The notes under the pieces: generated by a model | Database searches by the model: none | What the model saw: the letters and a program-made list of their open reading frames with translations, nothing else | Told to the model about the DNA's origin: nothing | Shown: piece after piece, positions 41,493 through 52,705 of the stretch | Numbering within the stretch: the stretch's first letter is position 1 | How the letters are laid out: each line of letters opens with the position of its first letter | Assembly (NCBI GenBank): GCA_949752745.1 | Contig: OX457027.1 | Coordinates: 88,991,720-89,055,719 of the forward strand | Source of the DNA: Protula sp. h YS-2021 | Taxonomy: Eukaryota; Annelida; Polychaeta; Sabellida; Serpulidae | Length of the DNA: 64,000 nucleotides | Direction: 5' to 3' | Program-made: the position numbers and the translations under genes

Positions 41493-41674
41493 TACAACTT
41501 GTTGAATAACAACTTGTTGAACATGTTCAACTTGTTGAAAATGTTGAACATGTTGAACAGGTTGAGCATGTTGAACATGTTCAGCATGTTGAACAACATG
41601 TTGAACAACATGTTCAACATGTTGAACAATTTGTTGAACAATTGTTGAACTTGTTAAAAAATTGTTGAACAATA
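41493..41674. repeat. Palindromic TTGAACA / TGTTCAA array, right arm
   Basis: Mirror of 39,132-39,325, with the same word type but a slightly different order and number of words. Confidence 0.9.
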
Positions 41675-42389
41675 CCATGACGTAATATGTTCTAAAAAAT
41701 AATTCGAACACGTCTTCTGAATGGGCTTGCCATTCGAACACATGTCTGAATGGGCTTGCCATTCGAACACATCTTTGAATAGGCTTGCCATTCGAACACA
41801 TGTTTGAATGGGCGCGGTCTTCCTACATAACTAACCACATTTTCACTTCCCATTTTCCAACAACCCACCAACCAGCCACCAAGTGGTAGAATCGTCTGAA
41901 ACGTGTAAATATGCAAAAATCTCAAATTTTTCCCCGTACCATGGCATATGTTTTCAAAAACTAACTTTGTTAAAGTTGCTTTAGACCCCACATTTTCCAA
42001 CTACTATAACCTCAGAGTATTCGGATAAGTAGCATGGTAAAATGCTAAAACCTATTTTAGACGTAATATGTTTTCAAAAACTAAATTTGTTAAATGTGCT
42101 TTAGAACCCTCATTTTCCCACTACTATAACTTCAGAATATTTGAATAAGTAACATGGTAAAATGCTAAAACCTATTTTATACATCACATGTTTTCAAAAA
42201 ACTAAGTTTGTTAAATGTGTTTAGAGCCCCCGTTTTACCACTACTATAACGTAACACATAACATCAGACTTAGTGTGGGGAAAATCTCATTCCTTCTCAA
42301 ATTTATTGATTGTTCCCACGCTCTGAGGTCTTTCACTCTCAAATGTATTGATCGTTCCCATGCTCTGAGGTCTTTCATGCACTGTGTGT

Positions 42390-42420
<31 letters not shown>

Positions 42421-42537
42421 AGGCTAATAATATGATTACTGTAATAGGACCACTGAAATATGATCAATTAAACATTAAAAAGTGAAAACAGTCACAAATA
42501 TGGTCACTAAAATACGTTTAAAGAAAAAAGTTATGTT

Positions 42538-42622
42538 GGCCAATAGGTGGGCTCGAACCACCTTCTGACTATGGGTTTGAGCCGTGAGTCCTCCGTTCTA
42601 CCGGGTGAGGTACATAGCAGCT
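42538..42622 (-). other. tRNA-like unit C, right arm only
   Basis: Minus strand A box 'TACCTCACCCGGTAGAAC', anticodon arm 'GGACTCACGG', an insert ending 'CCATAGTC', B box GGTTCGAGCC (42,550-42,559). CAC is in the anticodon position. The left arm runs straight from 'ataatcagag' to the next shared text without it. Confidence 0.5.
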
Positions 42623-42983
42623 CTGGTGAACGATCTGATAATTACATATTACATACATAGTTAGACTAATTGTCCTCACATAGTCCTTACATAGTCCTCA
42701 CAGGCACATAACGTTACATAGTCACATGGTGTCACAGTCACAGATTGTCAAATAGTCACATTGTGTCACAGTCACATGACGTCACATGGTATTTGGGCTC
42801 ATCACGTCTTTGAATGGAGGTGAGCTGGTCCTCCCATTCGAGCACATCTTGTGAATGGGAGAAGCTTGTTTAACGTTCTTGTGCAAATGGCGTGTGCCAT
42901 TCAAATACGTTCTTGTCAAAGGCGTATGCTCTTCACCCCTGCCCCCCCCCAAAAAAAAAAATAATAATAATAATAAAAGTTAT

Positions 42984-43078
42984 GTTGGTCCATAAGCGGG
43001 CTCGAACCACCTTTGACTACGGGTTTTAGCCACGAGTCCTCCGTTCTGCCGGGTGAGCTACATAGCAGTTCTGGTGAA
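42984..43078 (-). other. tRNA-like unit D, right arm (partner of unit B)
   Basis: Minus strand A box 'TAGCTCACCCGGCAGAAC', anticodon arm 'GGACTCGTGG', an insert ending 'CCGTAGTC', B box GGTTCGAGCC. CGT is in the anticodon position, where partner unit B has CAT. Confidence 0.5.
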
Positions 43079-43391
43079 TGATGTGGGAAACATAAGGTTA
43101 TAGCGCAAAAAAAAAAAAAAAAAACAAAAACAAAAAAAAATCAAATAAAAAAAAAAAGAATGTTACTTACCACGAATCTAATCAGGACGGAAGGATAATG
43201 CTCTGCAAAACATTCCTCATATAGGGCTAGGGTCACATGACCGATGATTGACAGGTCACGTGACTGATGACGTCCCGATGATTGATAGGTGACTTAGAAC
43301 TCTTGTTAGGGTTATGCCTCCTAGGGGGGGGGGGGGGTCTGACATCATTATGACGTCACAGGTGACTCAGAACCCCCACTTTCCCCCTACT

Positions 43392-43397
43392 CATCGA
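43392..43397. repeat. Right 6-bp target-site duplication of the mini-Polinton
   Basis: CATCGA, identical to 37,257-37,262. Confidence 0.9.
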
Positions 43398-43669
43398 ATA
43401 TGTACAAAGAGCTGAATTTTTCTAGCCCTTTTACAGTAAATAATTACATACCCAATTTTACGGGCACTTCAGAAATTTTGCTAACACTTAGTAATTAAAA
43501 TAAGAATATATCAAACAAATCAGAATTCACATGTTTTCCTTATTTGCGAAACAAGGCACTATAGCCAACGTTTAGTTTATTCCGGAATGGACTAACTTGT
43601 ATGAAAGGCAATTCAGCAACTCAGAAATATTTTACACCTATTTTTGCCTACATCAAGTAGGGGAGAAAT

Positions 43670-44060
43670 GGGGGGTCTACTCATTCCGTTACTCTGATAA
43701 TTTGCACACAAGATCTTGTTCACAACCTATACATATTCCACGTAATGACGTCATACACCGTGCTTATTTGTTCTACCTGCGGCAAAATTGACAATCTTTT
43801 CCGATCGACCAAACAGCAATGACAGCAACTCTCCACGTTTCTCTGGCGTTCAGTGGTGTGATGTCATACGCCATCCTTAGTGACGTACCAAGCATCAAAA
43901 ATTGAAAGAACCGTCCAACCACTCCAAGGAATAACCAGACCAAGTGTGATGTCGATACGACTTTTCGTTCTAGCGATATCTTACACATAACATTTTGTTC
44001 ACATTACACAAACACAGAACGTACAAAGCGTAGGTCTCTCCTCGGTCAGGGAGTCATCAT
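43670..44060. repeat. Dispersed repeat family 'gatgacgtcatac ... gtctc', copy 3
   Basis: Same phrases as copies 1 and 2 ('cgtaatgacgtcatacacc', 'aaccagaccaagtgtgatgtcgat', 'ggtctctcctcggtcaggga'). Confidence 0.6.
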
Positions 44061-47000
44061 TGATGGGGTGGGGGGAGGGGTCATGGTGACACAGAGTCGG
44101 GAATCATAAATCTAGTGTCATTAACCACTGAAATCACGTAATTCACACTATGAGGCAATTAAAATGAAACGACCTCTTCTATCGGTCTGTTTCTTATAAA
44201 CGACTTCTTCATACCATCAACTCCAGAATTATAGGGCTCGTATCACAAAGTTGAAGAAAACACGGGTGTAAATATGCACATGTCATTTTATTGAAATATA
44301 AATCTAAAGAATGTAAGTTTCATCAACATATCAACTATGACAATAATAGATACGAGTAGCGCAAAACATACTAGCACGGAAACACCCGACAGCCACCGTA
44401 CCGGAAACAGCCGACCGCGCAAAGTCTCTAAAAATACCGCCATAGCTCGTGGATTTACATCACGGGATACGCCCATGTACACACACGCCCCCCCCTTCCC
44501 CCACCCCCAAACGACGAAGAAATCGGAGGCGGAAAAGTGTCACGGAAAAAGACGAAGTATGTACCTAATCCACATGCGAAGAACGTGCCGCAGGTGTCGA
44601 CCAGTCTGACACGTGCTACCGTATTTGGCTTTCTAACGCCCCAGTATACGTTTGCGAGAACACTACAACAGCAGATCGCATCTAGCATGATCCAAGCGAT
44701 TTCTCATCATTTTTATTCCACATTAGTACTTCAATACTTAAAACTGATTCCTTTAACGCTGAATTTCAAATTCAACTTGCATAGTTCGCTCACCCTAAAA
44801 AGCAATAACAGTTCCTTTCTTTGTCCCGGGCTATACGAAAAACAAATGCGGTGTCGGTTAAAAAAATCAGACTGGCCCTTAAACCTTAGCATCACAATAC
44901 TAACAGCTTTGTCCTGCACACTTACTTCCAACTCTCAATTTTCAAATAAATTTGGGGGCAAAACAGTACAAAAAAATTCTATCTTTTGTACAGCAGTAGT
45001 TTTCTACATGTAAAAACAGCCGACAACCTTTCTATATTAATAACTTGTTTCCAAAAAAAAAAAAAAAAAATGTACACAGCTCGTTAGTGGACGAGTTCAT
45101 AAATAGCAATAGCAGACAGTCTGGGAATAATCATTTCCAACATTTACTCACTAAAAGGCGGTGCGGATATGCTTGCGTGCGTGACGTCATTTTGGCGCTT
45201 AGCACATTTTGCGTCTAACGTGGTTAAGGTCGCTTAGCACATGAAGTTAGCAGAAATACTAAGCACTAGTCGCTCACAACAAAGACAATCAAACATTTTC
45301 ATGATTTTTATCAGAACTTTTTTTGTTGTTTTAAAACAGTACTACGTTCTTACTTCCGGTGCTACATCCAATCGTAAACATCTGGATACAGATCGCCAGA
45401 TCCATGCAGTGGTTGCCCCAATGCCTCTCACTAATGTTTTATACAACCATTTTCCATTCATGTTACTAAGTATCTGAACCACCGCCCACCCCGCTGACAC
45501 ACCCATACGTCGGGGGGAGGGGGGCGCGGGGGGGAGGGGGAATCATTCACAGCTTCCTGCAGCCCCAACAACCCAGCTATAGATTTCGTTCCATGCGCAT
45601 TCTTCCAAATATTACCGAAGAATTGCCCGGGAGATTTATATTCTCTTCGCCCTGCTAAACGACAACCGGTGACATAACTTATGACCAGCAATGTTCAGCG
45701 TGGCCTATTTTTACTATTATTCTTTATTACAGTTATTTTATAATTATTTCCTAGCTGTTACTAGTTCTTCAGAATGTGATAGCCAAGGTTTGGTCGACTG
45801 CGGGCTGTGCAAAAATATCTTGAATAAATTACATGGATAATTTTGTACAACTATAAAGTACACATGTACTTTCCGTTCAAAGATGCTGAATGGAGAAGCC
45901 ACGTCAGCAAAGACTAAAAACGACTGTTAAAACCGCGGAGATTAGAGATCAAAAAATACCAGAACCCATCCCCACTCACACGCACTGACTCACTTACACA
46001 CGGAGGGGGGGGGGGGGGGGGTTGGAAGGAGGGAGGGGAGGGGGAGGGGCAATTTCCTCGCTATGGCTGGAGAGTGTGCGTTGGGTCACTAGCAGAGTAT
46101 CGGGTTACTTCCTGCGTGATGTATTCAACTGAGCTGTGACGGTGTGGATTTTTTTATAAGTGCTTGAGCCGAAGTATTGCAGGACTCTATTTAAAGCTTT
46201 CAGTCCAGGCATTCCGAATCTCTCCCAGCCATACTTCCCGGACAATTGTATCCAATTCTACTGCTAAATATGTCTTTTTTTAGGCGTTAAAAACTCTAAC
46301 GGAAGTTGGTTGAGAAAAACATCTTGAATTATTTTAAGCAATCGACTGATGTGTATATCAGCCGGGGACGGAACTTTTTATTTACATTTTTTCCATAATA
46401 TCTTTCTACATCCTTTTACATTCTTGGATAACTGTCAGATATACAGAGCTCCACGATTGGCCCTTTTTGGCGGCAAAAGCCGCCGCGAATTTAGCGCTAC
46501 ATAGTCTTTGCAGTATCAGTATTTCTGAAGGGGGTTCGAAATTGGATATAAAGGATATGAAATCTTGTTTGCAGGGAAGAATGCAATTATTTGTCCGGTT
46601 ATGTGGATTCAAAAGCTGCAGTATAATCAACATAATTACAGTCCGTTAGGTCATAGACTGGACAGATACAATAACGTCAGCTTTTATGCGGTTTTATGAA
46701 TACTGGGTTTTAAAACTTGACGATTATTGCAGCCATGTTTTCTCTTCCTGACGATAAACCAAGCAAAGAACAGCGACATCTGGTTGTCGATTTATATGGG
46801 ATTTGAGTGCGAACTTCCGTCACACAACTTCACCCTTAATAATTGAAATAATTTTCAGCCTTTTTGTTTTTTCACAGTTGTGTGCAAATTCACGAAATTA
46901 CGCGAGAGCATATTCTCAACAGCCTTGTATATGGATCACAATGTGGCGACTTAAGGCGGAATGGACATAAAGTCACATGTAAACACAAACATGTAACTCA

Positions 47001-47230
47001 CGATCTGAACATTGAAATTCGACCAGAGAAAGGCACACAGACCGGAAGTCCCCAAGTATATGCAGCACTGTGTATACTTTTACTTAGTCCTCTTCCACCT
47101 TAACGTGCACAATGTAAAGCTATTTGAGCCGCCTGTTTGCAGTGGTCAGTTCCATGAATATGAACGGAAGCTAGCTGGCTGAAAAAGCTAGCATAAATGG
47201 AACAATTTCTCAGCGCTTCAAATCAAACAC
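44061..47230. other. No gene recognised; CpG-containing single-copy-like DNA
   Basis: Open frames at 44,337-45,013 overlap on both strands and carry no motif. Purine/pyrimidine runs occur at 45,510-45,540 and 46,005-46,050 (G-rich) and poly-A at 45,051-45,070. It lies on the 3' side of the G-alpha-s exon and could be intergenic DNA. I see nothing else. Confidence 0.35.
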
Positions 47231-47236
47231 GCTCCA

Positions 47237-47263
47237 AAAAAAAAAAAAAAAAAAAAAAAAAAA
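47237..47263. repeat. Poly-A tract
   Basis: Uninterrupted run of about 27 A. Confidence 0.9.
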
Positions 47264-47559
47264 CATCACATTTCCTCTCTAATTAATAAAGATAGAAAAA
47301 GTCGCTACGTGTACTTCTACATCACAACCATTGGTTAACAAAAACCCTTCGACATAACGCTTCACTCTAGTGGCTGTACGCCCCCCCCCCCCCAAAATCC
47401 CGAACCCGCGACCCCGCCCCAATTCCCTCCTCCTCAAAATTAACACTTTTGGTTATTTGCTTAAGAATTCTTATTTTAAACAACAGTGTGTTACATGTTC
47501 TCCGCTTCAAGTCAAAAGAAGCGTATTCAGAAAATGAGAACGGTTTGATTTCAGTTAGT

Positions 47560-47760
47560 TAGTGTTAAGGTTTGCATGAAATCCACCCGGATTCCGCATC
47601 ACCAAGGTGTGTACATAGAAACCCGCGAGGATGTCATAACAACAAGGTGATTACATGGAAACCCACGCGGATTTCATAACAAGATGTTTACGTGGAAACC
47701 TACGGGGATTGAGCGTCACCAAGGAAGTTTACATGGAAACCCATAGGGAGTTTTATTTTC
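47560..47760. repeat. About 50-bp tandem repeat, four copies
   Basis: Units contain 'tacatggaaacccacgcgga' and 'tcaccaaggtg' with substitutions. Confidence 0.8.
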
Positions 47761-47814
47761 AACAACGACAGGCTTGCCCGGTTTAGATAAATACCTAGCC
47801 ACCTCAAAACAACG

Positions 47815-47965
47815 ACCGGCGAAGCGCACAAATCCACTTTCGTTTTCTTCACATTCACTTTATCAGTTTCTGCTCCACAATACATATAGCGCGACCGGCG
47901 AAGCGCACAAATCCACTTTCGTTTTCTTCACTTCCGCTTTATGCTCCACAATACATATAGCGCGT
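47815..47965. repeat. About 70-bp tandem duplication
   Basis: 'gaccggcgaagcgcacaaat' to 'ctccacaatacatatagcgc' is present twice, with a short deletion in the second. Confidence 0.9.
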
Positions 47966-47999
47966 TTCACAACTTCAGCTTTCCATTAAACACGAAGAC

Positions 48000-50210
48000 G
48001 AAGAAACGGCCGAACAAGCTACTACATTTAACGGATCCCTTTCATACACCACTGAAGTGCGATGTTTTCAATGGATTTTTTTAATTAGATTTATTTTATC
48101 ATTAAATTAGTTTCACATTTCCGGGAAACAGTTTCAAATACTATTTTTTTTCTAAAAGAACCACATTAAAATTGAATACAATAATCACATGTGCAATTTA
48201 AAACGTGCGTTTAAGGAACAATATGTGAACAGCAAAAACAAAAACAAACGATCTACGGTATTTTCGGCACTTGTTTCTTTTAATTTTTGAATAAAATTGA
48301 TATTTTGGAAGTAAACTGACTGTGCACGAAATTACCATGACGGTGTCTCGTTTTCACCAATTCTACCTCAAGAAATTTGGTGTTTCTTTCTATTTAACAA
48401 TGCGAGACGTGAGCTTGCCGGCACGAGGCTGAACAGCCCGTTTGCTTACGTCATACGTATCATTTGTGACGTACACGCAGACAGACACACATATACACGC
48501 GCACACATACGAAGTTGACATAGGCGTGCAAGATCCCTCTTGTACACTAGTTCGCTTTGCACATCGCATCAACCATGTGAACGACGTGCCATCATGAGGG
48601 GCGGCTCATTAATGACGTCACAGCCCGTCAGAATGCCGAGAATGGGTCAGGGTCACCCACATTAGTTCACAGTATCTAACTTTTGTAGGGTGTGGAGCTG
48701 AAATAGCAGTAGCCCCCCGGCCCCCCCCCCCCTCCAGCCTCCCAACCCCCACCCGTTCTCGCGGATCCTCTACGCTACCACGTTTAATGACTCCGCCCTA
48801 ACGACGACCTGGTCTAATAATTAAATATAATTTATAAAAATGGCGACAGCTTAAATTAGTTTCAAGCTTGTTTATATCAATAAATAGAACATGTACACAT
48901 TGTTGTCTGGTGCGCCAAGCCTCATCCTTCAGTGTCACGTGCCGCTTGAGTCACGTGCTCACGTGCGTTTGTTTACCATTCTGTATATTTTTCTGCAATG
49001 CAATAACGGCAAGCAGAACAAAAACAAGCTGGATTTGGCTCCAATATTCAAAATCCATCCTGAATAACCATACTTCTCCGAATTTGGTGACAATCTTAAT
49101 TAGAAAACGATCAACAGATTAACCCTTCGAGAAAAGGGCTACACAATCTTCTGTTCAAATTTACATTATCATCCTACTTCTAAAAGTAGTGGAATAATTT
49201 AAATATTTGATTTGAAAACAGACAACAAAATTCACGCTTTCTCTCATGTTTCACATACCCCAGACTTGTGAGAATTAATATCTAAAGTTAGTTTGTAAGC
49301 AGCATATCAAACAGGAGACTAGTTATACATGTGTTAAGTTATGGGCTACTCGATACGAACAAAATTACTGAATTCAAGTTGATTGGTAGCTTGAAAACAG
49401 AATGATATGATTAACGTGTCTGTTATTCACTCTGGTTACACTGCTTCTTGAAAAACAGTAATTGTGCGAGTTGGATTCGCTTTCAATGATCTCTTTTTAT
49501 TGAAGTTAGCAGAACCGCTTTTCCAAAAGTATTACAAGTGCTTTTTTCTTCAAATGCAGTAGACTCGAAACAAACTCACACAGGAATCATTTTTCGTGAA
49601 ACAAGTGTTACCCCCCGTAGTATTGTCATAACAACTAACATACACAGCACACAGGCATCGACTTAATACTAATCCGAGTCCCTTCCAATCGAGACTCCCA
49701 TGTGCTTTTTATATTGCCTAAGAACTAGAGCGCCCCCTCGCGGAAGCAAACCATAATCAACACGATTACATACATTACTAATTCGGCTTTCCGTAAAATC
49801 TAACTTATGTATACAAAAAAATGTGGCTTTTTTCACATATTTCTAAGATCTATGATAATTTCCCACCACCCGTCACAATCCCTGTGCCAATACCCCCCTC
49901 GCAGTAAGACGAAGAACCACATTCAGCGACGTCGTAGTAAAACACAGGACTTCCATCTGCCGACACTATTTCGGTAAAACGAAGACCAGCATTTATATCC
50001 GCTGCTGAAAAACATCGGCACAATTTTCCATGACGACATCAATCGTTGTGTTCTAATCCCGATGACGCTAGGGCATTACTCCTCTGAATATCAACGGACG
50101 CACTCGTCATCAATTCCCGACGCCGCACTGAAGTCAAGAAGAAAAAAACTGAAGGGGGGCAAAGCACACGTTGTGCATTGTTTTCTCCACTCGAGGCAGC
50201 AGGGAGGGTT
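48000..50210. other. No gene recognised; 3' flank of the G-alpha-s gene
   Basis: No coding homology on either strand. Contains a C-rich tract (48,716-48,732) and the E-box cluster listed separately. Confidence 0.35.
48937..48966. promoter_or_regulatory. Three CACGTG E-boxes within 30 bp
   Basis: CACGTG at 48,937-48,942, 48,953-48,958 and 48,961-48,966. Palindromic bHLH (Myc/USF/CLOCK-type) sites; clustering suggests a possible regulatory site, not proven. Confidence 0.4.
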
Positions 50211-50215
50211 TAGCT

Positions 50216-50221
50216 TTTATT
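50216..50221 (-). terminator. Poly(A) signal AATAAA for G-alpha-s
   Basis: The first minus-strand AATAAA after the stop codon at 50,274, about 50 bases downstream. Other signals farther on are possible. Confidence 0.5.
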
Positions 50222-50273
50222 TATAATTTTTCCATTGTAACAACTGTACGGGAGTGATGGCTATTTTACGGGG

Positions 50274-50420
<147 letters not shown>

Positions 50421-50849
50421 CTAAAAAAAAAAATAAAAATAAAAATAATAATAATAATAAAATAAAAAACACAGTTACGTATATATTAACAAATAAATAA
50501 ACTCGAACACGGATGCCCCGAACGAACTGCCATATGGTTTGGGGAATAAGGGATGCCTAGAAGAGCAATGCCTAGATATGTTGTTCAACCACAAAAATGA
50601 AAGTCAACGAACGTATAAGGCCTCCCACATGTGGGCTTAATAATAACTGAAAGAAAAGCGGACACGTATATTTCTATATGTATGACGCAAGGTCATTCAA
50701 AACCCAATCAGCTTGAGAACATTACATAGAGAAGCGACATATCCGATTGCCACAACTTGAGATATGGTGTTCACAATCACAGCGTGACGGACAGACGGAC
50801 CAGTGAAAAGCAGAACAACCCTCCTAACCTTAGTTAGGTTGGGGGCATA

Positions 50850-50931
<82 letters not shown>

Positions 50932-51960
50932 CACACCTGTTACCTATCCACGCCAATGAAACCGGTATGGCACACTAGTCCTTCAGCTTCGCATATACCA
51001 TTCCATTTGTTTATTTTCCACAATTACTCTTTCTTGCATTTCACACACAGATACCCTTACAATCGACAATTTCGAGATCAATCCATTCGCTATTTCAGCC
51101 ATACGCAAAAATTAATTTGCTTCATTTTTTTCTGAACATTGAAACAAAAATATACCCATTAAAAATTTCAATCGCCTCCATTCGCCAAATCCTAACTTAC
51201 TAGCCTGGCCCAAGCCAACTGCCAAACGTTCGACAAGCGAAACTAAGTTTCACAGCACGAGTCCGAGTGATACATTATTCTATTACTCGGACTCGTACTG
51301 TGTACTCGTACATTATTACAAACATTATTATATATTTTATTTAATAACAATTTTGCTTTTGAAACATAGCCTGAAATTTATTGTGAGCCAATACCAAAAG
51401 TTGTTTTTATTCTTTGATTTCTTTTTAAAAATTAAATTGGATATCACATTTACCACTTGGTTCATTTAAATGTTGTTTAAAATCCAGGCACATGAATAAA
51501 CTTTGTTCCCCAAAGAAAACAAATTAGAGAACAAACTAGAGGTGCGTTTAATCGCAGCACGAATGCCCCGCCTGGCGGATAGTCAGTGACATAATCTTAG
51601 TTTGAGGGATGTGATTCTTCTTGAAGAAAGAATGAATAAGCACTGACTTAGTACCGAGCACCTAACTGCAGTAAAATTGCCTAAGTTCAAATGCCAATTT
51701 CGACCGGATGAACGCCGCGTCAGACAAACGGACGGCGTCCTGCACAACTTCAATATATTAGAAACAATACTCTATAAACAAATAAATCACCAAACAAATA
51801 TGTAGAGTGAGGTGTGATCCACAAAACTTAGTACACTTGACTGCGTCTCGAGGAGTCTATCCCCCGTGGGCGATATGGTTTGTGTAAGGCTGTTGCGTGT
51901 TGACTACGCAAAATTTAAAAGTGGAAGGACAGGTAGACGTAGTGTCTAACATTTAGACGA
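50421..51960. other. Probable G-alpha-s intron; (TA)n and dispersed repeat
   Basis: Intron by position. Contains a long (TA)n tract at 50,848-50,926. The text 'gtgatccacaaaacttagta' with 'cacctaactgcagtaaaattgcc' recurs at 51,640-51,840, 52,745-52,870 and 55,190-55,290, part of one dispersed repeat. No exon seen. Confidence 0.5.
50848..50926. repeat. (TA)n microsatellite
   Basis: About 40 TA units with one interruption. Confidence 0.95.
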
Positions 51961-51964
51961 ATCA

Positions 51965-52705
51965 ATCCATTAACCAGTAGGCGCGTGAGACTGTCGTAGG
52001 TACGCTAAGTACAGTGCCGATTTTGAAAAATCCGCCATTTTGTCAAGTCCCATCCGGAAAATTCTTGATCACTGCCCTGCGGAAGGTCCAAGGGAACCCG
52101 TGTGCAGAATTTGAAACGAATCCATCCATTTTTGTGGCCTGTAGGCGCGTGAGACTGCCGTATATACGCTAAGTCCAGTGCCAATTTTCAAAAGTCCGCC
52201 ATTTTGTCAATTTTTGCCCGATCCGGAAAATTCTTGATCACTGCACTGCGGAAGGTTCCAGCGAAGCCGTGTACAAAATATGAAACGAATTCATCTTTTA
52301 GTGTGGTCTGTAGGCGGGTGAGACTGCCGTATATACGCTATGTCCAGTGCCAATTTTCAAAAGTCCGCCATTTTGTCAATTTTTGCCCAATCCGGAAAAT
52401 TCTTGATCACTGCACTGCGGAAGGGTCCCGAGAAGCCGTGTGTAAAATATGAAACGAATCTACCTATTAATGTGGCCTGTAGGCGCGTGAGACTGCCGTA
52501 TATACGCTAAGTCCAGTGCCGATTTTCAAAAGTCCACCATTCTGTCAATTTTGCCCCATCCGGAAAATTCTTGGTCACTGCACTGCGGAAGGGTGCAGAC
52601 AAGCCGTGTACAAAATTTGAAACGAATCCATGTATTAATGTGGCTTATAGGCGCGTGAGACTGAAGCGTGACAGACGGGCAGACAGACAGACGGACAGAC
52701 CGAAA
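51965..52705. repeat. About 160-bp satellite, over four copies, with gacagacgg tail
   Basis: Units contain 'taggcgcgtgagactgccgt', 'tcaaaagtccgccattttgt', 'atccggaaaattcttgatca', 'ctgcactgcggaagg' and 'aatatgaaacgaatcca'. Same family as 8,740-9,110. It ends in 'cagacagacagacggac'. Confidence 0.92.

Larger units (their letters stand above)
37263..43391. mobile_element. Mini-Polinton: 6.1-kb Polinton-like element with about 2-kb inverted repeats
   Basis: The ends read 5'-AGTGGTGGGAAAGTGGGG (left) and 5'-AGTAGGGGGAAAGTGGGG (right, inverse), very like AGTAGGGGAAAACG of the large Polinton, and the element is flanked by a perfect 6-bp duplication. Inverted repeats of 2,170 bp (37,263-39,432) and 2,004 bp (41,388-43,391) enclose a 1,955-bp core with two genes: a zinc-finger/acidic protein and a PC4-like protein related to proteins of the large element. 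There is no polymerase, integrase, ATPase or capsid gene, so it must depend on another Polinton for movement. The arms differ by gain or loss of tRNA-like units and other indels. Confidence 0.88.
41388..43391 (-). repeat. Right long inverted repeat of the mini-Polinton
   Basis: Inverse partner of 37,263-39,432. It includes a truncated copy of the zinc-finger start: on the minus strand MYKCNICSKSYNGPQ followed by four codons and a stop. It also carries an extra tRNA-like unit at 42,538-42,622, a (GT)n tract (42,380-42,420) and a poly-G run (43,326-43,337). Confidence 0.92.

Noticed and set aside
44337..45013. Possible host exon at 44.3-45.0 kb
   Set aside because: Overlapping frames on both strands, low-complexity composition, no domain and no splice pattern that I could support.
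50803..51135. Open frame with a long Tyr-Ile repeat
   Set aside because: It is translation of a (TA)n microsatellite.
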